Assembly (NCBI GenBank): GCA_021786555.1
Contig: JAJYNB010000134.1
Coordinates: forward strand, 1-6,579
Direction of reading: 5' to 3'
Source: Bacillota bacterium
GTDB taxonomy: Bacteria; Bacillota; Desulfitobacteriia; Desulfitobacteriales; JAJXUE01
DNA length: 6,579 nt
Below are positions 1 to 5,150 of the stretch, one piece after another; positions within the stretch are counted from its first letter, which is position 1, and every line of letters starts with the position of its first letter. The translations under genes and the position numbers were made by a program. Under the pieces are notes generated by a model, which worked only from the letters and a program-made list of their open reading frames with translations, did not search any database and was not told where the DNA came from.

Positions 1-1
1 G

Positions 2-379
2 CAAAGCGGCGACCCCTATGTGGACCAGCTCAAGGCCAGTATCGCCGCCTTGGTACGTCAAACCGGCGTGGGCCGCTGGCAGCTGGCTTTCCAGAGCAAA
101 GGCGGAGGTCAGGGTGAATGGCTTGGCCCGGAGGCGGAAAAGGTGATGGACGAGCTTAAAGCCTCCGGCAGGAAACACGTGCTGGTATCCCCCATAGGCT
201 TTGCAACAGACCACATTGAAACCATGTATGACATCGATGTGGCGCAAAGACAATATGCTCAGTCCCTCGGGCTTGATTTTCAGCGGGCCCGGGCTCTAAA
301 TACGGCGCCTGAATTTATCCAGGTGCTGGCCGAAACGGCCCAGGCTGCATTGTCCGACCCTGAAGGAGTGGTTCGATGA
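2..379 (+). CDS. hemH: Ferrochelatase, C-terminal part (5' end outside window)
   Basis: The open frame runs in from the left edge (first full codon at 2) and shows about 125 C-terminal residues of a family usually around 310 long. Ferrochelatase inserts Fe(II) into a porphyrin: protoporphyrin IX in the classical route, coproporphyrin III in many Gram-positives (then called CpfC). Visible family landmarks are GDPY near the start, the LAFQSKGG and EWLGP segments, VLVSPIGFATDH and the IETMYDID block. The Glu after DH in that last block matches the conserved catalytic Glu (E264 in B. subtilis numbering, from memory). GTG at 20 is an internal Val codon, not a start, because homology continues upstream of it. 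The stop overlaps the hemY start by 4 bp (ATGA), so the two are co-transcribed and probably translationally coupled. A preceding hemE is expected but lies outside the window. Family call is firm; which porphyrin is used cannot be told. Confidence 0.93.
   Translation, partial: QSGDPYVDQLKASIAALVRQTGVGRWQLAFQSKGGGQGEWLGPEAEKVMDELKASGRKHVLVSPIGFATDHIETMYDIDVAQRQYAQSLGLDFQRARALNTAPEFIQVLAETAQAALSDPEGVVR
363..368 (+). promoter_or_regulatory. Ribosome binding site of hemY inside hemH
   Basis: AAGGAG lies 7 nt before the ATG at 376, within the last codons of hemH. It supports this start, which yields the dinucleotide-binding motif within ten residues of the N terminus, as expected for the family. 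Confidence 0.8.
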
Positions 380-1827
380 AAACAGCGGTTATCATCGGTG
401 GCGGTGTCACCGGCCTTGCAGCAGCATACCAGCTGCAGGAAAAGGCAAGAGAAGCCGGTCTGGCTCTGCAGTGCCTGGTCATCGAAAAGGACCCCAGGCT
501 GGGCGGCAAAATCGTCACCGAAAAGGAACAGGGCTTTTTGATTGAAGGCGGGCCTGATTGCTTTGTGCGGGAAAAGCCTTCGGTAATAAAACTCTCCGAA
601 CGGCTGGGGATCACGGACAAACTCCTGCCCAGCAATGACGCCACCACAGGCACCTATGTCCTTTCCGGTTCCAAGCTGCACCAGCTTCCCGACGGGTTGA
701 TGCTCCTGGTACCCACCAAAATCATCCCCTTTGCTCTCAGCCCGCTCATTACCTGGCCCGGCAAAATCCGCATGGGCCTGGACTTGCTCCTGCCGAGAAA
801 GCGCACTGACTCAGACGAGTCCCTGGCCTCTTTCGTCAAACGCCGCCTGGGCCAGGAAGCGCTTGACAAGATCGGTGAACCACTCATCGGGGGCATTCAC
901 GGCGGCAATTCCCAGACCATGAGCCTAAAGGCCAGTTTCCCCCGCTTCCTGCAGATGGAGAAGGACTACCGCAGCCTGATTCTGGCCATGCTGGCAGCGC
1001 GGGCCAGGAGACCGGCACCTGCGCCGGCGAAGCCCGGTGAATCCAAGAGAACTTATTTCATGAGCTTTAAAGGCGGCATGATGGACCTGATCGATGGCAT
1101 TACCGCCAGGCTGGATAGCGCTAACCTGCTCACCTCCTCGGCGGTGGAAAGGATTGAGCAGTCGGGGGATCAGTACAAGGTTCAGATCACCGGGCATGGT
1201 TCCGTGACGGCCGACGCGGTGCTCCTCACTGCTCCGGCCTGGGATGCAGCCGCACTCCTGGAAAAGCTTGATCATCATATCTCGGATAAGCTGCGGAGCA
1301 TACCCCAGGCCTCTTCGGCAACCGTCAATCTGATTTACCGCCGTGAGGACGTGCCCGGGGACCTTGGTTCCTTCGGCTTTGTCATTCCCGCCAGTGAAAA
1401 ACGGCAAATCAACGCCCTCACCTTCAGTTCGGTCAAATGGGACTACCGCGTCCCCAACCCAGATTATGTGTCCATGCGCACCTTTGTGGGCGGCGGCCGC
1501 AACCAGGAACTGGCCCTGCTTGAGGATGCAGAGCTGCTTGAGATTGCCCGGCGGGAGCTGCAGGACATTCTGGGCATTAAGGCCGCACCTCTCTCCGCCC
1601 GGGTCCACCACTGGGTTGAAGCCAGGCCGCAATACATCCTGGGACACCTGGACAGGATAAAGTTAATCGATGACCGCCTTGCTCAGTACCACCCCGGCGT
1701 GTATCTGGCAGGCGCATCCTATCGGGGCATCGGCGTCCCGGACTGCATCAACGACGGTTTTAAAGCCGCCGAAGCTGCCCTGGCCCACCTCACCCGGGGG
1801 AACAACCACCTGGAGGCGGCAAGATGA
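376..1827 (+). CDS. hemY: FAD-dependent protoporphyrinogen/coproporphyrinogen oxidase (HemY/CgoX)
   Basis: The 483-residue protein has the family's usual length (about 470). It oxidises a porphyrinogen by six electrons to the porphyrin: protoporphyrinogen IX, or coproporphyrinogen III in the Gram-positive coproporphyrin-dependent route, where the enzyme is called CgoX. The N terminus carries the FAD-binding GGGVTG (residues 8-13), the acidic residue ending strand 2 (E37) and the following LGGK (42-45), with EGGPD just after. The C-terminal FAD-contacting segment is also clear: VYLAGASYRGIGVPDC from about residue 442, then INDGFKAA. No signal peptide is seen, so it should be cytoplasmic or peripheral at the membrane. 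It follows hemH with a 4-bp overlap, reproducing the B. subtilis hemE-hemH-hemY order, and ends 32 bp before a terminator hairpin. The substrate is inferred from the order and family, not read from the sequence. A poorly conserved A/P/R-rich stretch (about residues 209-219) looks like a surface loop. Confidence 0.93.
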   Translation: MKTAVIIGGGVTGLAAAYQLQEKAREAGLALQCLVIEKDPRLGGKIVTEKEQGFLIEGGPDCFVREKPSVIKLSERLGITDKLLPSNDATTGTYVLSGSKLHQLPDGLMLLVPTKIIPFALSPLITWPGKIRMGLDLLLPRKRTDSDESLASFVKRRLGQEALDKIGEPLIGGIHGGNSQTMSLKASFPRFLQMEKDYRSLILAMLAARARRPAPAPAKPGESKRTYFMSFKGGMMDLIDGITARLDSANLLTSSAVERIEQSGDQYKVQITGHGSVTADAVLLTAPAWDAAALLEKLDHHISDKLRSIPQASSATVNLIYRREDVPGDLGSFGFVIPASEKRQINALTFSSVKWDYRVPNPDYVSMRTFVGGGRNQELALLEDAELLEIARRELQDILGIKAAPLSARVHHWVEARPQYILGHLDRIKLIDDRLAQYHPGVYLAGASYRGIGVPDCINDGFKAAEAALAHLTRGNNHLEAAR

Positions 1828-1858
1828 CCTGCCTATGCAAAAAAGAATACACAAACAG

Positions 1859-1898
1859 TGAGTCAGTCAGGGGCGCTTCCAGGCTGACTCAATTTTTT
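1859..1898 (+). terminator. Rho-independent terminator of the hem operon (palindromic unit 1)
   Basis: A perfect 8-bp stem TGAGTCAG (1859-1866) / CTGACTCA (1884-1891) can be extended inward by U-G and C-G pairs. After one A-A mismatch it continues with GGG/TCC, and it is followed by A and six T (1893-1898). It begins 31 nt after the hemY stop, the expected place for a terminator. It also forms the first unit of a 39-bp tandem repeat, so it may derive from a mobile palindrome that now serves as terminator. Confidence 0.75.
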
Positions 1899-1936
1899 GA
1901 GTCACTTGGGGACGGTTCTCGACCGACTCACTTTTT
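1859..1936 (+). repeat. Tandem pair of degenerate 39-bp palindromic units
   Basis: Unit 1 (1859-1897) and unit 2 (1898-1936) align without gaps at 29 of 39 positions by my count. Each begins TGAGTCA, has a diverged middle, and ends GACTCA, one base, then a T-run. The second unit contains GGGGACGGTTCTC. From memory, GGGGACGGTTCT-like cores occur in dispersed palindromes of clostridial genomes, some associated with REP-type Y1 transposases (RAYT), but that link is not testable here. No transposase is present in the window. Confidence 0.7.
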
Positions 1937-1937
1937 T
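1898..1937 (+). terminator. Second hairpin with T-run (palindromic unit 2)
   Basis: An outer stem TGAGT (1898-1902) / ACTCA (1926-1930) encloses a one-sided internal loop and an inner stem CGGT (1913-1916) / ACCG (1922-1925) with a five-base loop. C and six T follow (1932-1937). It could act as a back-up terminator behind unit 1, but the long internal loop makes it weaker. It may equally be only the second copy of the repeat. Confidence 0.45.
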
Positions 1938-1974
1938 GTCCTGGAGTGCCTGATTTAAAACCCCAGGACAAAAA
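1933..1974. repeat. 12-bp perfect inverted repeat
   Basis: TTTTTGTCCTGG (1933-1944) is exactly complementary to CCAGGACAAAAA (1963-1974), with an 18-base AT-rich spacer. The arms start inside the T-run of unit 2 and end 5 bp before the -35 box of the next promoter. A T-run leads and an A-run trails on both strands, so it resembles a REP-like palindrome or insulating hairpin more than a directional terminator. Confidence 0.6.
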
Positions 1975-1979
1975 GGTAA

Positions 1980-2009
1980 TTGACAACGGTTATCGTTTAG
2001 CCTTATACT
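1980..2009 (+). promoter_or_regulatory. Sigma-A-type promoter for the iron permease fusion
   Basis: TTGACA (1980-1985) is an exact -35 consensus. It is followed at 18 nt by TATACT (2004-2009), one base off the -10 consensus; reading TTATAC at 2003 gives 17 nt. Transcription should start near 2015-2017. That places the Fur box just downstream of the start and gives a leader of roughly 40 nt before the GTG at 2058. The AT-rich drop and position support it; no transcript data are available. Confidence 0.75.
1981..1995 (+). promoter_or_regulatory. Possible second, degenerate Fur site over the -35 box
   Basis: TGACAACGGTTATCG matches the 7-1-7 pattern TGATAATNATTATCA at 10 of 14 defined positions, and it overlaps the -35 hexamer. 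Together with the strong site at 2024-2038 it would bracket the promoter. The match is imperfect and could be chance. Confidence 0.4.
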
Positions 2010-2018
2010 TACCTTAAA

Positions 2019-2038
2019 GTTAATGATAATCATTATCA
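2019..2038 (+). promoter_or_regulatory. Fur box (ferric uptake regulator operator)
   Basis: TGATAATCATTATCA (2024-2038) is an exact match to the 7-1-7 inverted repeat described for Bacillus Fur. GTTAATGATAATCATTATC (2019-2037) agrees with the 19-bp E. coli Fur consensus at 18 of 19 positions. It sits just downstream of the predicted start and immediately before the ribosome binding site, where Fe-bound Fur would block transcription. It implies that the following gene is induced on iron limitation. Another Fur-family protein (PerR, Zur) is less likely given the exact Fur consensus and the iron permease downstream. Confidence 0.92.
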
Positions 2039-2041
2039 ATC

Positions 2042-2050
2042 AAAGGAGGG
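2042..2050 (+). promoter_or_regulatory. Strong ribosome binding site deciding a GTG start
   Basis: AAAGGAGGG lies 7 nt before GTG at 2058. It fixes that codon as the start although the first in-frame ATG (codon 8) lies inside the first FTR1 helix, immediately before the REGLE motif. Confidence 0.88.
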
Positions 2051-2057
2051 TATCCTT

Positions 2058-4208
2058 GTGTTAGCAGCATTTGTGGTAATGGTGCGGGAAGGTTTGGAAG
2101 GCGCCTTAATTGTGAGCATATTGGCAGCGTACCTGAAAAAAATCGGCCGGCCCAGTCTTAACAAGTACCTGTTCCTGGGCTCCGGCCTGGCGGTACTGCT
2201 CAGCGTGGCGGCCGCTCTGCTCCTGGCTGATATGTACAGCAACGTGGGCCCGGCCTTTGAAGGCGTGGCGACCCTGCTGGCGGTTGCGGTTCTTACTTAC
2301 ATGGTTTTCTGGATGTCAGGCCACGCCAAGGACATGCGCCAGTTGTTACAGAATAAGGCTGATACGGCGGTATCCTCGGGCAAACTTTTTGGGCTTACTT
2401 TCCTGGCCTTCATCTCCGTTTTCCGCGAAGGGGTGGAAACAGTCCTCTTTCTGGCGGGGGTACGTGCCAGTACCGGCTGGCAGGCTATTTTTGCCGGAGT
2501 TGGCCTGGGAACGGCCCTGGTCCTGGCCTTAAGCGTGATTATTTTCCGCCAGGTTTACCGTTTTGACTTGAGAAAGTTTTTCAGTTACACCAGCCTGATT
2601 TTGCTGGTGTTTGGGGCCGGACTGGTGGGCCAGGCCGTTGTGGCCCTGCAGGCCGCGGGCTGGCTGCCCGGCACGGTTACCGCCTGGAACACCAATTGGC
2701 TGATTAATGAGCAAGGGCTCCTCGGTTCCGTTCTGCGGGCACTTGTGGGGTACTCAGGCGAGCCATCCCTGCTCCAGATCATCACCTATTTGGGATACCT
2801 GGCCATGTTTGGCTCCCTGGCCTGGCCCTCCTTAGGCCTGGGTGGCACAGCCAAGAGTGAGACTGCAGCCACTGCCGCAGCTCCCTGCCAATCCGAGCAG
2901 TACGCCGACCCCTTTTCTTCCTGTGGCCGGGACTACAACTTCTGGCTTTACAGGCTGCTGCGCAGCAGGTGGTTCCCCAGCCTGCCCATGGCCCTGATGG
3001 GCGTGATTTTCCTGGCCCTCCTGGCCACAGCCCTGTTTGGGATCAAAATTGGCCCCTTCACCAATACCGGTTCCCTGCAGTTGGGGCCGTTCAGCACTTC
3101 GGAAGATCAAAACAGCCTGTTTAACCTCACCCTTTGGATTATTTGGCTGCCCCTGGTTTCCGTCTTCACGGTCCTTACAGGCCGCCTATGGTGCGGCAAC
3201 CTCTGCCCCCTGCGCCTGGCATCCGATTTCAGCCGCAATATTGCAGACCGCCTCTTCGGCCGCCCTGCCCGGACCAAGCCCTATATGCGGGTAGGCTGGC
3301 TGCTCCCCCTGATGTTTATCTTAATCACCTTTGTGGTTAAGACTTATCCTGTGCAAAAAGTCGCCCGCTACGGGGCCATTCTCTTTCTGGTTATCTTTGT
3401 TCTGGCCTCCCTGGTCAGCTTCCTGTTTCAGAGGGGCACCTGGTGCCGTTACGTCTGCCCAATTGGAGGTTGGTTGGCACGGCTGGCACGTTTGAGCATT
3501 GTGGGAGTTCGGCCCAATTTGTCTGCCTGCAGCACCTGCCGCAGCCAGGAATGTCTCAAAGGCACCGCCCAGGCAGAACGCTGCCCCAGCTTTCTCAACC
3601 CCAGCCGTTTGGACTCCAACCGGTACTGTCTGGAGTGCTGGAACTGCGTAAAAAACTGCCCGTCGCAAAAGTCGGGCATGCGGGTGGGCCTGCGCCTGCC
3701 AGGGTCTGAACTGATGCAGCCTCACTCCCCTGATATTTGGGAATCGGTCTTTGTCTTCGGCCTACTGGGCATGTACACCGCCGCTTCCAGACAGGGAATC
3801 CTCCTGCCTCAGGTACCTTTCCTTTGGGTCTTCACCGGGCTCATTCTGCTGGCGCTCCTTGCCTACGGAGCCCTTAGCTGGGTTGTATCCAAGCTGGGGG
3901 GCATGTCCTTCCGCGAGGCCCTGACCAACATCGGCTACATCTTTCTTCCCTTTGAATTCGGCGCTGCCCTGCTCACTTTTAGTGATGATTCCCTCAGCTT
4001 TTTCCACATCTTCACTCCGGCAGCCAGCTTTTTACTCGGTTTAGGCTTCGTCTGGAGCAGTTTCCTGGCGGTTTCAATCTTGAGAAACCACACCGGTAAC
4101 GAACGGAAGACCCTTATGGCCCTCCTGCCGGTGGCCGCGGCACTTCTTATCCTTCTGTTTATGTGGGCCGGCTGGTATACGTCAGGTAATGTTATCGATT
4201 TGACTTAG
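2058..4208 (+). CDS. FTR1 iron permease fused to NapH/FtrD-type membrane polyferredoxin
   Basis: This is a 716-residue two-part membrane protein. Residues 1 to about 260 form an FTR1/EfeU-type iron permease with several hydrophobic helices and both iron-handling motifs intact: REGLE (10-14) and REGVE (123-127). A polar, Ala-rich linker (about 262-292) with C277 and C289 follows. Residues about 295-716 form a NapH/CcoG-like polyferredoxin. It carries a CX3CP motif after a helix (C379/C383), a second (C463/C467), a cluster C491, C494, C499, C509, a ferredoxin-like CX2CX2CX3CP (C524, C527, C530, C534), and further helices to the C terminus. In Bordetella and Brucella FtrABCD, permease FtrC and polyferredoxin FtrD are separate proteins working with FtrA (P19) and FtrB (cupredoxin); here C and D look fused. 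The inferred role is Fur-regulated iron import, with electrons from Fe(II) oxidation, or for Fe(III) reduction, passed through the Fe-S clusters. No frame disturbance is seen at the junction. Confidence 0.9.
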   Translation: MLAAFVVMVREGLEGALIVSILAAYLKKIGRPSLNKYLFLGSGLAVLLSVAAALLLADMYSNVGPAFEGVATLLAVAVLTYMVFWMSGHAKDMRQLLQNKADTAVSSGKLFGLTFLAFISVFREGVETVLFLAGVRASTGWQAIFAGVGLGTALVLALSVIIFRQVYRFDLRKFFSYTSLILLVFGAGLVGQAVVALQAAGWLPGTVTAWNTNWLINEQGLLGSVLRALVGYSGEPSLLQIITYLGYLAMFGSLAWPSLGLGGTAKSETAATAAAPCQSEQYADPFSSCGRDYNFWLYRLLRSRWFPSLPMALMGVIFLALLATALFGIKIGPFTNTGSLQLGPFSTSEDQNSLFNLTLWIIWLPLVSVFTVLTGRLWCGNLCPLRLASDFSRNIADRLFGRPARTKPYMRVGWLLPLMFILITFVVKTYPVQKVARYGAILFLVIFVLASLVSFLFQRGTWCRYVCPIGGWLARLARLSIVGVRPNLSACSTCRSQECLKGTAQAERCPSFLNPSRLDSNRYCLECWNCVKNCPSQKSGMRVGLRLPGSELMQPHSPDIWESVFVFGLLGMYTAASRQGILLPQVPFLWVFTGLILLALLAYGALSWVVSKLGGMSFREALTNIGYIFLPFEFGAALLTFSDDSLSFFHIFTPAASFLLGLGFVWSSFLAVSILRNHTGNERKTLMALLPVAAALLILLFMWAGWYTSGNVIDLT

Positions 4209-4247
4209 GCTGATGCTGATGTTTGTAACCTTAAATTATCAACAGGA

Positions 4248-4274
4248 TTGTCTTCTTTACGCAAATTATATAAA
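4248..4274 (+). promoter_or_regulatory. Weak candidate promoter for the seven-helix membrane protein
   Basis: The AT-rich stretch contains TATAAA (4269-4274) as a -10 candidate, with TTGTCT (4248-4253) upstream at a short 15-nt spacing. A start near 4281 would put the hairpin at 4281-4314 at the very 5' end of the mRNA. The 152-bp gap and lack of an obvious terminator after the permease leave read-through equally possible. Confidence 0.3.
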
Positions 4275-4280
4275 CTAAAA

Positions 4281-4314
4281 GAGGTATTTGGCTGTCAAGA
4301 GCAGAAAATACCTC
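4281..4314. repeat. 9-bp inverted repeat in the 4209-4360 gap
   Basis: GAGGTATTT (4281-4289) is perfectly complementary to AAATACCTC (4306-4314), and an inner CTG/CAG (4292-4294/4302-4304) can extend it. No T-run follows on the plus strand, so it is not a standard terminator for the permease. It might be a leader hairpin, an operator or an mRNA-stabilising stem. Confidence 0.5.
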
Positions 4315-4354
4315 CCAAATGTCAATAATACAGGTAGTAGTACCTTAATCAGAC

Positions 4355-4360
4355 GGGGGT
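4355..4360 (+). promoter_or_regulatory. Poor ribosome binding site favouring ATG 4367
   Basis: GGGGGT is the only purine-rich element here. It is 6 nt from ATG at 4367, but effectively adjacent to ATG at 4361. Spacing favours 4367 as the start. Confidence 0.45.
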
Positions 4361-4366
4361 ATGCAC

Positions 4367-5023
4367 ATGGTATTAGGTGAAACTTCGTCAGGCATCGTAG
4401 TTTTATTCATGTTGGTCTTGGCCGTGCTCCTGACCCGGCATTACCTGCAAAAGCGCCACGCTTATACTTTGTGGTGGTCAGTATCCTTTTGGCTGGCCTT
4501 TACTGCAGCCATCACGGACTTTATTTCCTACCTAATGCACGGCTGGTCCCTTTGGCAGTTCCGCATCTACCTGTTTTCCGCCGCAACCCTGGTCGCCTAT
4601 ATGGGCGCAGGTACTGTCTTTCTGTTTTCGCAGCGCCTGGGCCGCATCTACGTAGGTGTCATGAGCCTGGTGTCCCTGGCCATGCTCTACAGTCTGGCCA
4701 CCACTCCCATCGCAGCTATTGCCACAATGCCGGCCGGTGAACAGGCTGAGAACTTTGTTCCCACCGGCATCGCACCCTATTTTGGCATTTTAAGCGGAGT
4801 CGGAGCTCTGGCCCTGTTCGTAGGCGCCCTCTACTCCTGGTACCGTTCCAGGCTCTCCTACAACCTCTGGATCGCCGCCGGAGCCCTGATCTTTTCCGCC
4901 GGGGGAGCGGTAGGGAAATACCTGGGTGTGTATCAGTTGTTCTACCTCTTCCAGGCCATCGGCTCTCTTGCCCTGTATTACGGCATAGTATCCAGCTTCA
5001 AAGCCCGCTCGGTAGGCAATTAA
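4367..5023 (+). CDS. Unrecognised seven-helix membrane protein
   Basis: I do not recognise this protein. From ATG 4367 it has 218 residues (220 from ATG 4361), and it is almost entirely membrane. Seven hydrophobic segments are visible at about 10-26, 35-55, 64-85, 94-113, 136-158, 163-184 and 187-207, numbered from 4361. Between segments 4 and 5 there is a polar loop containing AGEQAENF. Basic residues lie in short loops after helix 1 (RHYLQKRH) and helix 3 (SQRLGR), and at the C terminus (KARS). Conserved-looking aromatic and polar residues within helices (W38, W39, W45, D53, H60, W62, W65) hint at a sensor or transport fold, but there is no catalytic motif, cysteine pair or histidine cluster. 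It follows the iron permease by about 150 bp on the same strand and ends just before a terminator. Co-function with the permease is possible from position only. Confidence 0.75.
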   Translation: MVLGETSSGIVVLFMLVLAVLLTRHYLQKRHAYTLWWSVSFWLAFTAAITDFISYLMHGWSLWQFRIYLFSAATLVAYMGAGTVFLFSQRLGRIYVGVMSLVSLAMLYSLATTPIAAIATMPAGEQAENFVPTGIAPYFGILSGVGALALFVGALYSWYRSRLSYNLWIAAGALIFSAGGAVGKYLGVYQLFYLFQAIGSLALYYGIVSSFKARSVGN

Positions 5024-5093
5024 CAGAATTCGAAGCCCCTCCTGCTGCCAAACCGCCCCTTACGATACGGCTTGAGCAGCGACCTGCAGATTG
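5024..5093. other. Short spacer with no recognised content
   Basis: Between the membrane protein stop and the terminator stem I see no gene and no convincing site. A weak GCTGC (5044-5048) / GCAGC (5076-5080) complementarity with a 27-nt spacer is too small to call. Confidence 0.4.
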
Positions 5094-5127
5094 CGCCGCG
5101 ACTAAACAGTTGCGGCGTTTAAGTTTT
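5094..5127 (+). terminator. Rho-independent terminator between convergent units
   Basis: CGCCGCGACT (5094-5103) pairs with AGTTGCGGCG (5108-5117) over ten positions, with one G-U, around an AAAC tetraloop. TTTAAGTTTT follows. It lies about 70 nt after the stop of the membrane protein. The T-run is interrupted but the GC-rich stem is strong. On the minus strand no T-run follows the stem, so it serves the plus-strand unit. Confidence 0.72.
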
Positions 5128-5150
5128 CAGCTTGTGAAACTATTAAAGTT

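Noticed and set aside
20..22. GTG as start of the first gene
   Set aside because: Ferrochelatase homology (GDPY) continues upstream in frame to the window edge, so this is an internal Val codon.
925..1647. 240-codon open frame on the minus strand inside hemY
   Set aside because: It lies fully antisense to a well-recognised gene, its translation has no recognisable domain, and it has no ribosome binding site that I can see. It is a by-product of GC-rich codon use.
1835..1861. Eight-codon ATG frame after hemY
   Set aside because: Too short, no proper ribosome site, and its stop lies in the terminator stem.
1828..2057. CRISPR array or riboswitch in the repeat-rich gap
   Set aside because: Only two tandem units without spacers, and they carry T-run terminator features. 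Nothing resembles a known riboswitch core, and the permease leader is only about 40 nt.
3321..3725. 134-codon minus-strand frame within the polyferredoxin half
   Set aside because: Antisense to the cysteine-motif region; composition is typical of a shadow frame with no family features.
4281..4314. Terminator after the iron permease
   Set aside because: No T-run follows the stem on the plus strand. A short TTTT follows on the minus strand, but no minus-strand gene ends nearby.
4209..4360. Second Fur box ahead of the seven-helix gene
   Set aside because: Only short pieces such as AAATTATCAA resemble half-sites; no paired 7-1-7 match was found.
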